A stretch of DNA of 64,000 bases from Candidatus Kapaibacterium sp. (GCA_026003495.1 BPHK01000001.1:2026001-2090000), one strand, 5' to 3'; positions 36,337 to 45,802 are shown, numbered from the stretch's first letter. Numbers and translations: made by a program. Notes: generated from the letters alone by a model not told the origin.

Positions 36337-37014
36337 ATGAGTCGTCGCGGCAATCAACGCAAGTCGAGCAATCCAATGCCGAGCGTAGAATGGCGCCAGC
36401 GCGTCGCGATCATCTACGATCGGTGCATGTCGTTGCTCCATGCTCGCTACCGAACATGGAGCATGGATGATTGCATGGATGCCTTCCACACTGCAATCGT
36501 GCGTTGTTTGGACCACGAAGAAACGCTGGCACCACTTCCCGATGATCAGCTTTGCAAAAAGATTCTCCGCTGGACAGGTGGAGAGCTCTCCAATATCCGC
36601 CGTCGACGCAATCAGCAGCAAGCCAGAGCATCGCAACATGCAGACCAAGCTCCACTGGAGCAGGAACGTGTATGGTCCCCCGCAGATACCGCCTCCGACC
36701 GCGATCTCCGCGATCCATGTGAGGATGTTTTCTCAAGAGTCGCTCTCCACACCGATCTCGTCGGTGCACTGGGTGCACTGAAAGTCGATGATGTTGTCAT
36801 ATTGCTATTGAGTGCGTTCGGGTTCGATGTCGCAGACATTGCCTCGATCCTCCATTGCAACGAGGCGACAACACGGCAACGACTCCATCGTGCGCGGATA
36901 CGACTGGCAATTTATCTCGGACCGGAGTATCTGCGGGGAGCGGTTCGAGGCGCATCGCAGCTCGCACGATCCCGTCCGGCTGTAAGGCCTCGCTCGAGAA
37001 AAACTAACCCCTGA
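36337..37014 (+). CDS. RNA polymerase sigma factor, sigma-70/ECF-like
   Basis: 225 residues. The C-terminal part, about 150-205, is a sigma region 4 helix-turn-helix: VVILLLSAFGFDVADIASIL, then NEATTRQRLHRARIRLAIYL. The N-terminal part has a plausible region 2 (DDCMDAFHTAIVRCL, KKILRWTGGELSNIRRR), joined by a long charged linker. ATG 36337 has GGAAG upstream. No anti-sigma gene follows. Its place next to the protease array and lipoprotein genes makes it a candidate regulator of them, which is not shown. Confidence 0.78.
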   Translation: MSRRGNQRKSSNPMPSVEWRQRVAIIYDRCMSLLHARYRTWSMDDCMDAFHTAIVRCLDHEETLAPLPDDQLCKKILRWTGGELSNIRRRRNQQQARASQHADQAPLEQERVWSPADTASDRDLRDPCEDVFSRVALHTDLVGALGALKVDDVVILLLSAFGFDVADIASILHCNEATTRQRLHRARIRLAIYLGPEYLRGAVRGASQLARSRPAVRPRSRKTNP

Positions 37015-37141
37015 GACATTCTCTCCGCAGGCACATCTCGAATCTCGAATTCCATCCTCCCTCGATAGCCTCCTGTGCGTGCAGTCCTGTGCAGCGACCA
37101 CCATATTTTGCACCACGAGTGCCACGCATGCATTGTACGCG

Positions 37142-39034
37142 ATGAGTACACCGCATCCATTTCTCAGCGCGCTCGACGAGCGTGTTCTGCTCTTCGATGG
37201 TGCGATGGGAACGACAATCCAACGTTACGAACTTTCGAGCGAGGATTTCGGCGGCAGACAATTCGAAGGCTGCAACGAAATGCTCTGCCTGACACGCCCA
37301 GACGTGATCGAACAGATCCATCGTGCCTATTTATCGGCAGGTGCGGACGTCATCGAAACAAATTCGTTCGGTTCGTCGGCGATCGTACTGGCAGAGTACG
37401 GAATCGCCGATCGTGCCTACGAAATTTCCTACACGGCTGCAGCGCTTGCACGTCGCGCAGCAGATGCTTACTCCAGCCACAGGCGGCCGCGATTCGTTGC
37501 TGGTTCGATGGGACCTGGTACAAAGCTCCCATCGCTTGGGCACATCAGCTTCGACCAAGCGGCAGAAGCATTTTCCACGCAAGCCCGCGGTCTGATCGAA
37601 GGAGGCGTTGATCTCCTTTGCATCGAAACCTGCCAAGATCCGCTCCAAATCAAGGCAGCACTCGCTGGCGCTGAGCATGCAATTGCCGAATGGCGCAGAA
37701 ATTCAGCGCCCGATTGGCGCGGGGGCGTTATCCCAATCATCGTCAGCGTCACCATCGAAACGACCGGCACCATGCTCATGGGCACCGACATCGCCGCTGC
37801 ATTGACGACGTTCGAACCCTACGAGAGCATCGTTGCCTTCGGCATGAATTGCGCCACTGGCCCGAAGGAGATGGAAGAACACGTCCGCTATCTCACCGCA
37901 CATTCCCCGAAACCGGTCTTTGTCATGCCGAACGCCGGGATTCCGGAGAACATCGGTGGCCGAGCGCACTACCACCTCCGTCCAGACGAACTGCTCGTTT
38001 GGATGCAGCGCTACGTGCGCGATTTCGGCGTCCGCATCATCGGTGGATGTTGCGGGACGACGCACGAGCACATCCGCGTCCTGGCCGAGTGGCTGGCTGA
38101 CTACAACGCACGCCCAGAAGTAGCTCAGCGCGAGTCGGATCGCCGCAGGTGCGTTCGCTTTGCGCCGAGCGTCAGCTCACTCTACACCAGCGTTCCACTC
38201 CACATCGAGCAGCCGCCACTGCTTGTCGGCGAGCGCTGCAATGCCAATGGCTCCAAGCAATTTCGGACGCTGCTGCTTGCCGAACACTACGATGCGATGG
38301 TTGCCATGGCTAATGAACAAATCCGCGAAGGCGCACACATCCTCGACGTCTGCGTTGCCTACGTCGGACGCGACGAGCGCCGCGATATGCACGAGGTCAT
38401 CCGTCGCTTTCGCACACAGGTAACCGCGCCGCTGATGATTGACTCAACGGAAGTAGCCGTCATCGAGGAAGCACTCAAGCTCTACGGCGGGCGGGCAATT
38501 ATCAACTCGATCAACTTCGAAGACGGCACCGAAAAGGCTGACCAAATCTTGCGTCTTGCCAAACGATTCGGCGCTGCGGTCATTGCGCTCTCGATCGACG
38601 AGGAAGGCCAAGCCTACACCACCGAGAAAAAAGTCGCCATCGCCGAGCGCATTCGAAATCATGCAGTCGGCGTCCACGGACTACGCGAGGAAGATCTCAT
38701 CTTCGATCCACTGACGTTCCCACTTGGCTCAGGACAGGAAGACCTGCGGCAGAGCGCGAAAGCCACACTGGAAGCAATCCGACAAATCAAAGAGCGCATG
38801 CCACGTGCTGCAACCATCCTGGGCATCAGCAACTGCTCATTCGGACTGGCGCCGCGTATTCGCCACATTCTCAACTCGGTGTTCCTTCACTACGCTGTCG
38901 AAGCCGGACTCGATTTAGCAATCGTCCACGCCTCGCGGATTGTTCCGCTCTACACCATTGACGAACGCGGTCGGGAACTCTGCCGCCAGCTCATCTTCGA
39001 TGAACGGCGCTGGGAAGAGATCGAAACGCCCTGA
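37142..39034 (+). CDS. Methionine synthase N-terminal half (homocysteine- and folate-binding modules)
   Basis: 630 residues. Residues 1-320 form the homocysteine methyltransferase domain: LLFDGAMGTTIQRYEL, ETNSFGSS, MNCATGP and the zinc cysteines GGCCGTTHEH. Residues 350-630 are the methyltetrahydrofolate-binding domain (VGERCNANGSKQF; GAHILDVCVAYVGRDE). The cobalamin-binding and reactivation domains of full MetH (about 1200 residues) are absent; the protein ends cleanly after the pterin domain. Such split MetH proteins use a separate B12 subunit, which is not in this window. ATG 37142 is chosen where MetH similarity begins. Confidence 0.88.
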   Translation: MSTPHPFLSALDERVLLFDGAMGTTIQRYELSSEDFGGRQFEGCNEMLCLTRPDVIEQIHRAYLSAGADVIETNSFGSSAIVLAEYGIADRAYEISYTAAALARRAADAYSSHRRPRFVAGSMGPGTKLPSLGHISFDQAAEAFSTQARGLIEGGVDLLCIETCQDPLQIKAALAGAEHAIAEWRRNSAPDWRGGVIPIIVSVTIETTGTMLMGTDIAAALTTFEPYESIVAFGMNCATGPKEMEEHVRYLTAHSPKPVFVMPNAGIPENIGGRAHYHLRPDELLVWMQRYVRDFGVRIIGGCCGTTHEHIRVLAEWLADYNARPEVAQRESDRRRCVRFAPSVSSLYTSVPLHIEQPPLLVGERCNANGSKQFRTLLLAEHYDAMVAMANEQIREGAHILDVCVAYVGRDERRDMHEVIRRFRTQVTAPLMIDSTEVAVIEEALKLYGGRAIINSINFEDGTEKADQILRLAKRFGAAVIALSIDEEGQAYTTEKKVAIAERIRNHAVGVHGLREEDLIFDPLTFPLGSGQEDLRQSAKATLEAIRQIKERMPRAATILGISNCSFGLAPRIRHILNSVFLHYAVEAGLDLAIVHASRIVPLYTIDERGRELCRQLIFDERRWEEIETP

Positions 39035-39047
39035 GCAGTGAGCCTGC

Positions 39048-41207
39048 CTACGCAGCAACTGGCTCTGCCTGCTCCTTGAGCGCTATGCGGGTGACGATGT
39101 CCACATCTGTTTCGGGCGGAAGCTCGCTATAGCTGATGACACTTACGATCGGATACTGCGTCCGCAGCAGGCGATAGAGGTACGGCCGAATCGGTGCCGA
39201 ACAAATGACCAGTGGCTGGTAGCCGAGCATTGTCAGGTGATCGAGCGCAACGCCTGCGCTGCGGAGGATCGCGCGGACGACCTCTGGCGCTAATCCTAAC
39301 GTCGGACTCGATTGTGCTGCGGTGTTGTTTTGGAGCGTCGTTGTCAGCAGATTCTCGATTGCCGGGTCGAGGCTTGCTGCGTGGATGACACCGTTGGAAT
39401 CCTGGAACAGGCGTTTGATTGTCTCGCCGAGGTGATGGCGCACGTACTCGGTCAGGACGTCGGTGTTCTTGGTGACCTTGACGTACTCGAGCAGTGCTTC
39501 CAGAATCGTCGGCAAATCGCGGATTGGAATTTGCTCGCGCAGCAGGTTCTGCAGCACTTTCTGCACGGTCCCCAGCGGAAGTGTATCGGGTGTGATTTCT
39601 TCGACGAGCGCGGGGTAGTCCTTCTTGAGCGCTTCGATGAGTTGGCGGACGTCTTGCCGGCTGAGGAGCCGATCGGCGTTGCGCCGCAGTATCTCCGCCA
39701 AGTGCGTTGCCAACACTGTTGCCGGTTCAACGACGGTAAAGCCCTCCAGCTCGGCATTCTCGCGCTCGTGGAGCGGAATCCACGTCGCCGGCAGTCCGAA
39801 GACAGGTTCTTGTACCTCGATGCCGCGGAGCGTCCCTTCGGCTGTACCCGGATTCATGGCCAGGAGCATCCCGACGTAGAGCCGATTGCGCGCGACGATA
39901 TTGCCGCGAAGTTTGATGACGTACTCGTCAGGCTCCAGAGCGAGATTATCCCGAACACGAACTGGCGGCAGAATCACGCCCAACTCGCTTGCTAACTGCC
40001 GGCGAATGTTCGCGATGCGCCGGAAAAGATCGCCGCCTTGCTGCTCGTCGGCCAACGGCAAGAGATTCAATCCAATCTCAACCTCGACAGGATCGACTTT
40101 GATGAGCTCCTCGATCGGTTGCTCGGGCGCTTTTTTCGCCACCTCGGCTTGCGCCAGTTCTTCCCGCAGCTTTTCCCGTTCCGCAGACTGTGCCTGCCGT
40201 TGCCTCACCAGACCGATGCTCCCGATTGAGATGCCCAGCAGTGCAAATGGCAGGAAAGGAAAGCCCGGCAGCAAGCCCATCGCAATGGCAACACCGGCGA
40301 CAACCAAGAGCGGACGTGCTCTGCCTGTCAGTTGCGTGCTCAAATCTTTATCGAACGACGACTCAGAACTTGTACGGGAAATAATGAGACCTGCAGCAAC
40401 GGAGATCAGCAGGGCCGGCACTTGCGAAACCAAGCCATCGCCGATGGTCAAAATGGTGTAGGTTTTCAGTGCGGCGCTCAAGTCCATCCCACGCTGGAGC
40501 ACACCGATTGCAAAGCCACCGAGAATGTTGATTCCCGTAATAACCAACCCTGCGATGGCATCTCCCTTGACGAACTTCGACGCACCGTCCATTGCACCGT
40601 AGAACTCTGCCTCCCGCTGGAGTTGCTCGCGGCGGCGGCGCGCTTCCTTTTCGTCAATGAAGCCGGCGTTCAAATCGGCATCAATGCTCATCTGTTTGCC
40701 GGGGAGCGCATCGAGCGTAAAGCGTGCGGCAACTTCTGCAATCCGCGTCGAGCCTTTGATGATCACCACGAAGTTGATGACCAGCAGAATCAGGAACACC
40801 ACCATGCCAACGACGAAGTTGCCGCTGACGACGAACGTACCGAATGCATGGATGATCTTCCCTGCAGAGGCCTCGCTCAAGATGAGCCGCGTCGAGGCGA
40901 TATTCATCCCGAGCCGAAAGAGCGTTGCGACCAGCAGAACTGTCGGGAACGTGCTGATCTCGAGCGGCGAGGAGATATAGACTACCACCATCAAGATGAG
41001 CACCGAAAGCGCGATGTTCAGCCCGAGCAGGAGATCGAGCAAGAATGGTGGCAATGGGATGATGAGCAGGCCGAGTACACCGAGGATACCGGCGACAAGC
41101 GCAAGATCCCGGTAGCGGCTCATTCCGCTGAGTATTGTTTCGATACCTGGCGAAAGCGCCTGCGCAGTACCTGCTGGAGTGGAGGGTAATGCTGGTCGTT
41201 GTGCCAT
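39048..41207 (-). CDS. flhA: Flagellar type III secretion gate protein
   Basis: 719 residues, full length. N-terminal membrane half with PPFLLDLLLGLNIALSVLIL and the family block LFRLGMNIASTRLIL; then the FHIPEP-region equivalent GKQMSIDADLNAGFIDEKEA; a cytoplasmic C-terminal half of about 350 residues follows. FlhA forms the export gate of the flagellar secretion apparatus. ATG 41207 is preferred; the frame is open upstream to 41306 in the MFS gene end without similarity. No other export gene is adjacent. Confidence 0.93.
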   Translation of the reverse strand: MAQRPALPSTPAGTAQALSPGIETILSGMSRYRDLALVAGILGVLGLLIIPLPPFLLDLLLGLNIALSVLILMVVVYISSPLEISTFPTVLLVATLFRLGMNIASTRLILSEASAGKIIHAFGTFVVSGNFVVGMVVFLILLVINFVVIIKGSTRIAEVAARFTLDALPGKQMSIDADLNAGFIDEKEARRRREQLQREAEFYGAMDGASKFVKGDAIAGLVITGINILGGFAIGVLQRGMDLSAALKTYTILTIGDGLVSQVPALLISVAAGLIISRTSSESSFDKDLSTQLTGRARPLLVVAGVAIAMGLLPGFPFLPFALLGISIGSIGLVRQRQAQSAEREKLREELAQAEVAKKAPEQPIEELIKVDPVEVEIGLNLLPLADEQQGGDLFRRIANIRRQLASELGVILPPVRVRDNLALEPDEYVIKLRGNIVARNRLYVGMLLAMNPGTAEGTLRGIEVQEPVFGLPATWIPLHERENAELEGFTVVEPATVLATHLAEILRRNADRLLSRQDVRQLIEALKKDYPALVEEITPDTLPLGTVQKVLQNLLREQIPIRDLPTILEALLEYVKVTKNTDVLTEYVRHHLGETIKRLFQDSNGVIHAASLDPAIENLLTTTLQNNTAAQSSPTLGLAPEVVRAILRSAGVALDHLTMLGYQPLVICSAPIRPYLYRLLRTQYPIVSVISYSELPPETDVDIVTRIALKEQAEPVAA

Positions 41208-41274
41208 CCGTGGCTGGAGTGATAGTCGTCCTACTCCTTGAGCTGCAAGCAGTGTGCCAGCTAATTGCAGCACG

Positions 41275-42447
41275 TTAGAGCCGTCGCCACCAGAGCGCAC
41301 CAGCACACGCGAGCATCAATGCAGCACCAACGATGAAGACCATCTCCAGACCTCCGCTCCGATAGACAGCTCCAAACAGAAGCGGACCTACCGTCTGTCC
41401 AAGGAGTGCTGCTGTGCGATTGAGTGAAAGAACCGTGCCTCGGCGCTCCGCTGATGCCAAACATGCCACCAACGATTGCACCACTGGTTGGTTGAGCGAC
41501 TGCGCCAACCCAAACAGCACCGTTGGAATCACCAGCAACGCATACGTCGGCACTGCAACGAAGAGCACAAGAGCTGCCGAGTAGAGTACGCACGCGATGA
41601 TGAGCAACTGGTGCAGCGGAAAGCGTTGGCTGAGTCGCCCTACACCAAGTGCTCCGAGCGTTGTCGCAACCGACATGAGCCCGACCATCGCCCCAATGCG
41701 TTCATAGAGCGCCGGACCCTCTGGTTCCAGTACACGAATGCGCTCCTGCAGGTAGTTGAGAAACGGACCGAACAGCACCGCATACGTTGCAACACTAATG
41801 CCCAGAAGCAACGCGAGGGCAAGACGATTGACCCGACCGTCAGAAGGCGCATCACTGCTGATGGCTGGAGTATGCGAATATGGTGGAATGAACAGGAGCA
41901 CACCTGCAGCAACAATGACGCCGACGATCGGTAACGCGAACGGCAGGCGCCAATTGGCGCCCGCAAGCCACCCACTGATAATTGGCAATATTGCCGTCCC
42001 GATCGAGAGCACGCTGTGGTTAAACCCAAGCAGCCGCACGCGCTCGTGCCCATCGAAGAAATCGCTGATGAGCGTAACGTTGAGCGCACCAAGCGATGCT
42101 GCTCCAATTCCCTGGATTATGCGCACGACAACGAGGTGCTCGAAACGCTCTGCGCTGAGTGCTGCAGCGCCAGCTGCCGCAAACAGTAACAGCGAACCCA
42201 CAAGGACGCCACGCCGCCCAACGCGATCGGCAAGGTAACCACCCAGCGGGGTCAGCACCAAGCCTGGGAGTGTAAAAACAGCCAGCAGCATTCCCGCCAC
42301 ATCTGGCGAAACGCCGAATGTCCGTTGCACAGCGGCCAGTGCTGGCGGCATCGTCGAAGTCCCAACGCCAACCATCACAGTCAAGGCAAAAATCGTCGCA
42401 ACCATCAACGCTCGGTGCTGCAGCCGAGAAGGATCCGATTTTCGCAT
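41275..42447 (-). CDS. MFS transporter
   Basis: 390 residues with about twelve hydrophobic segments and the MFS loop motif GGYLADRVGRRGVLVG between segments 2 and 3. The build resembles drug/H+ antiporters of the DHA family. Substrate unknown. ATG 42447 is chosen; ATG 42480 would overlap the divergent aminotransferase start. Transcription could continue into flhA. Confidence 0.88.
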   Translation of the reverse strand: MRKSDPSRLQHRALMVATIFALTVMVGVGTSTMPPALAAVQRTFGVSPDVAGMLLAVFTLPGLVLTPLGGYLADRVGRRGVLVGSLLLFAAAGAAALSAERFEHLVVVRIIQGIGAASLGALNVTLISDFFDGHERVRLLGFNHSVLSIGTAILPIISGWLAGANWRLPFALPIVGVIVAAGVLLFIPPYSHTPAISSDAPSDGRVNRLALALLLGISVATYAVLFGPFLNYLQERIRVLEPEGPALYERIGAMVGLMSVATTLGALGVGRLSQRFPLHQLLIIACVLYSAALVLFVAVPTYALLVIPTVLFGLAQSLNQPVVQSLVACLASAERRGTVLSLNRTAALLGQTVGPLLFGAVYRSGGLEMVFIVGAALMLACAGALWWRRL

Positions 42448-42479
42448 CGCACACGTTGTTGTACTGACGGAAACGTTCA

Positions 42480-43556
42480 ATGCACGCCGCTCGACGCCTC
42501 TTTACCCCCGGACCGGTCCCTGTTCATCCCGTAGTGCTCGAGGCGACTGCCCAGCAGCCGCTCTACCACCGGCACCGCGCGTTTGCCGAGCTACTCGAGC
42601 GCGTGCACGCTCGGCTGCAGATGCTCTTCGAAACGAGCAGCCCCGTTGCAGTGCTGACGTGCTCGGCAACTGGCGCACACGAAGCAGTCGCGCGTATGCT
42701 CCATGATCGCGGGTCGGAAGCAATTGTCTGCGTCGGTGGCCGCTTTAGTCATCGGTGGGCCCAAATGCTTGAGCGTTTCGGCGCGCGTGTCCATCGCGTC
42801 GAATCGGCGTGGGGCGAAAATATCGCGCTCGATGCGCTCGAGCGGACGCTCCGCACTGCTCCGAATGCACGGAGCCTGTGGATTGTTCACTCAGAAACGT
42901 CAACGGGCGTCCTCGCTCGGCTGGAGGAACTTCTCCCAATTGTACGAGTGCACGCACCAGAGATCCTCGTCTGCGTAGATGCAACCAGCTCGCTGGGCAT
43001 CCATCCGGTGCGCATGGACGCTGCTGGCATTGACGTCGTCATCGCATCATCTCAAAAAGGCGTCGGCGGATTGCCTGGACTGGGACTTGTTGCAGTCAGC
43101 AGTCGTGCGCAATCAGCATTCTTGCCGCATCCTGAGACGCTGTACTTTGACCTTCGAACTGCGCTCGATTCACTCAAGCGGGCAACGACACCGTTTACTC
43201 CTGCGGTAACGCTCCTTGCTGCACTCGATGCTGCACTTGAACTCATCGAACAGGAAGGATTGCCACGTCGGTGGGAGCGCTATGCATCCTTGGCGTCTTC
43301 GATACGCGCGTGTTTGCAGACCGCGGGCTATCGCCTCTTCGGGGAGTGTAGCTCGAATGCAGTGACAGTCGCGTACGTGCCCGATCACGTTCCCGACCTT
43401 GTCGAACGACTCGAAGCTGAACACGGCATCCTCGTTGCACGGGGGCAGGAACGCTTCCGCGATATGCTCTTCCGCATCGGTCACTGCGGGTGGTATTCCC
43501 AAGAAGACCTCGACGCTCTCTGCCACGCGCTGGCTGCAATGGCAAAACATCAATAG
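42480..43556 (+). CDS. Class V aminotransferase (alanine-glyoxylate/serine-pyruvate type)
   Basis: 358 residues. Starts with the family signature LFTPGPVPVHPVV; the PLP lysine lies in SSQKGVGGLPGLG near residue 193, preceded by CVDATSSLG, whose Asp binds the PLP ring nitrogen. Members transaminate small amino acids such as alanine, serine or phosphonate derivatives; the exact substrate is open. Divergent from the MFS gene, with little room for separate promoters. Confidence 0.9.
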   Translation: MHAARRLFTPGPVPVHPVVLEATAQQPLYHRHRAFAELLERVHARLQMLFETSSPVAVLTCSATGAHEAVARMLHDRGSEAIVCVGGRFSHRWAQMLERFGARVHRVESAWGENIALDALERTLRTAPNARSLWIVHSETSTGVLARLEELLPIVRVHAPEILVCVDATSSLGIHPVRMDAAGIDVVIASSQKGVGGLPGLGLVAVSSRAQSAFLPHPETLYFDLRTALDSLKRATTPFTPAVTLLAALDAALELIEQEGLPRRWERYASLASSIRACLQTAGYRLFGECSSNAVTVAYVPDHVPDLVERLEAEHGILVARGQERFRDMLFRIGHCGWYSQEDLDALCHALAAMAKHQ

Positions 43557-43661
43557 CGCGGAATTGGCGCAGTTGTTGCGGCAGGTACTCAGGTTTCCAG
43601 CCTTCGCGCCGATACTATTCGATAGTGCGAAGGCAGCCACGTACTAGCCTGGAGAACGGCG

Positions 43662-44273
43662 ATGGCGCACTTTCGATTTCGGCTCGAGACACTCCTCCGC
43701 TACCGCAAACACCATGCCGAGCAAGCCGAGTATGAAGTAGCCCGACTTGCGGCAGAAGAGCAGTCCTTGCGTGCTGCAATCGAGCAGCTCCACCGACGCA
43801 TGCTCGATGAGCAAGAGCAGAGCACCACAACAGCAGCACACCACCTACAGATGCTCGATGCGCACCGGCGGAGCCTTGCCGAGCAGATCCGCACGCTTGA
43901 GCAGGAACTCGATGCTGTCCGTACGGAACGTGAGCGTGCCGAGCAGCGCTTGATCGAACGCATGCAGGAGCGAGACGTCCTTGGTCGGCTTCGCCAGCGT
44001 CAGTACCGAGTTAGAGATGCAAAAGATTTCACTATGCTTGTACAGCAACGTTCCACCTTGCATATTGACCCAAGAGTTCGTTCTACTCCTCGTCAGACGG
44101 GAACAATTTCGCTCAGCGGCAACCTGAGCGCAACACTCGCCGCTGGCGAAACTGCTCAAGCATCGGTAACGATCTACGACAACGTCGGTAACACGCACAT
44201 CCTGCAACTGACGTTTACGAAGACGGTGAACCCCGGAGAATTCACACTCAACGCTACAGAGGAGGCTCAGTAG
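43662..44273 (+). CDS. Chimeric flagellar gene: FliJ head joined to FlgE hook fragment
   Basis: 203 residues. Residues 1-125 are a FliJ-type coiled coil (MAHFRFRLETLLRYRKHHAE; RTLEQELDAVRTERERAEQR), the export chaperone escort. Residues 147-197 match the D2 domain of hook protein FlgE: GTISLSGNLSATL, then SVTIYDNVGNTHILQLTFTK. FliJ normally ends near 147 residues and FlgE D2 sits in the middle of a much larger protein, so two genes seem to have been joined, most simply by deletion in a fliJ-fliK-flgD-flgE operon. The chimera is open and in frame, but function as either protein is doubtful. Confidence 0.75.
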   Translation: MAHFRFRLETLLRYRKHHAEQAEYEVARLAAEEQSLRAAIEQLHRRMLDEQEQSTTTAAHHLQMLDAHRRSLAEQIRTLEQELDAVRTERERAEQRLIERMQERDVLGRLRQRQYRVRDAKDFTMLVQQRSTLHIDPRVRSTPRQTGTISLSGNLSATLAAGETAQASVTIYDNVGNTHILQLTFTKTVNPGEFTLNATEEAQ

Positions 44274-44363
44274 TGAGAGCAGGGACGCACTCGGCTGAGC
44301 ACTGACTTGCGGGCAACGGAGTGCCCAGCGCGCTCATGCTCCACCGGAGCGCATGCTCGGAAC

Positions 44364-44432
44364 GTCTGCTACTTAGGAGTTGCCGCTATCACGGACGATG
44401 CGGGACTTGGATAAGTAGCAGACTGTTCTTTT
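44364..44432 (+). terminator. Long inverted repeat, likely terminator after the fliJ-flgE chimera
   Basis: GTCTGCTACTTA (44364-44375) pairs perfectly with TAAGTAGCAGAC (44412-44423), and the loop can fold further (CCGC with GCGG). TGTTCTTTT follows on the plus strand. The loop is long for an ordinary terminator, so a structured RNA cannot be excluded. Confidence 0.55.
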
Positions 44433-45615
44433 ACTCGCTGCCGAGATCTGGGCCGACTCGGTCAATCCCATCGTCGGGGCACTTGCCACGCAGTTTCCAG
44501 GAAGCAGAGAGCGTTGTGATCGGAACCGCACGGAGCCGCTCCTTGGCGATGAGGATGCCACACATTCGGCAGATGCCATAGGTTTTATCCTCGATACGCT
44601 TGAGCGCTTCGTCGAGTTTGCGGAGGTAGTCGGTCATGCGTTGGATCTGCGCGTATGTTTTTTCGCGCTCGTAGGCTTCGGAGCCTTGCTCAGCCATGTG
44701 CATCGAGTAGATTCCCGTTTCTTCCGAGGTTTCGTAGTTGGTCAGGTCCTCCAACCGCTCACGGAGCATGCGAAGTTCGTCGAGCGTTTTCTCGCGTTCT
44801 GCAAGGATGATCTGACGAAACTCTTCGAGTTCCTCGTCAGAGTAGCGAACAGCAGGCTTCGGTGCGGGCTGCTGCACTGGTGCTGCAGCCTGCTCCCGAT
44901 CCGGAGCAGCAGGCCGTCGTGCATTTGTTCCGACACTGCTCCTTTTGGTAGCAGCACTTTCCTTGGGCTTCGCCGCCGCACTCTTCTTCTGTGGCAGCTC
45001 AACCTTCGATGATTGAGCGTTTTTAGGCGTACTGCGTTTTGCCATGGCGGTTGTGGTCGTAGGTGTGGCAGACTGCGGCGCGCGGTGACGAACGGCACGC
45101 TCGGTTGTTGCACTTCGCGCTGGCGATGCCGCCTTCGTTGCAGCTGCTGCCGATGATATGCTCCGGGTTGTGGCTTTCTTGGTGGCTTTCTTAGTGGCTT
45201 TCTTGACAGTTTTCGTCGTGAGCGTGGATGCTTTCGCCTTCGTTGCCCTACTGCGTGTTGCAGTTGTCTTGGTACCGCGTGCAGCTACATTCTTTCCGGT
45301 CGCTGTGGACGAGACTTTTTTCACTACTGACCGTTTGGCTACAGTTCGAGAGGAGGCTTTTGTAGCAGTCGCTTTTTTCACAGCGGCTTTCTTCAGAGTT
45401 GATTTGGTAGCCGAAGTAGCTAATTTGGACGCGTTCGCACTTGTGCGTTTTGTTGCCGTTTTGGTCGGCGAAGGTGCTTTGCTTGCGCTCATCTTCTTCT
45501 GTGATGCCTTCTTCGATCGCACTGCTGTGGTGGATGCTTTTCCAGCCGCCTTCTTCACGGTGGAAGCAGCCGTTGCGCCCGACGATTTTTTCGGCTTTGA
45601 TTTCTTCGACGCCAT
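44431..45615 (-). CDS. DksA/TraR-type protein with a long histone-H1-like N-terminal tail
   Basis: 394 residues. Residues 1-250 are almost only Lys, Ala, Ser and Thr (for example TKTVKKATKKATKKATTRS), like bacterial histone H1 tails that bind DNA. Residues 260-394 are a DksA-like coiled coil (AEREKTLDELRMLRERLEDL) with zinc finger YGICRMCGILIAKERLRAVP. The second CxxC pair is missing (TTLSAS instead), as in many Bacteroidota members. DksA proteins act in the secondary channel of RNA polymerase; the tail could tether it to DNA. ATG 45615 begins the basic tail; the upstream extension to 45831 looks noncoding. Confidence 0.85.
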   Translation of the reverse strand: MASKKSKPKKSSGATAASTVKKAAGKASTTAVRSKKASQKKMSASKAPSPTKTATKRTSANASKLATSATKSTLKKAAVKKATATKASSRTVAKRSVVKKVSSTATGKNVAARGTKTTATRSRATKAKASTLTTKTVKKATKKATKKATTRSISSAAAATKAASPARSATTERAVRHRAPQSATPTTTTAMAKRSTPKNAQSSKVELPQKKSAAAKPKESAATKRSSVGTNARRPAAPDREQAAAPVQQPAPKPAVRYSDEELEEFRQIILAEREKTLDELRMLRERLEDLTNYETSEETGIYSMHMAEQGSEAYEREKTYAQIQRMTDYLRKLDEALKRIEDKTYGICRMCGILIAKERLRAVPITTLSASWKLRGKCPDDGIDRVGPDLGSE

Positions 45616-45802
45616 CGTATCCTCTCGGATGGTGTGGAGAATGCCGGCAAATATACTCGCACACGCCAGCTTGTGGAGCTCAGTGGCGAAGCTTGCCGAT
45701 GTTGCGGCGATGTTACTGCCCGCACGGAGCGCTCCATGGCTAATTTTGCTCGAAGGCTCAAAACACGTTGGAACGTATGGATTTTCTGCCTGCGCTCTAC
45801 CG

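Noticed and set aside
45158-45802. Long 5' extension of the AMP nucleosidase frame
   Set aside because: It is antisense to the Lys/Ala-rich dksA tail and reads as Val/Phe/Ala-rich low complexity. AMP nucleosidase similarity starts at ATG 45803.
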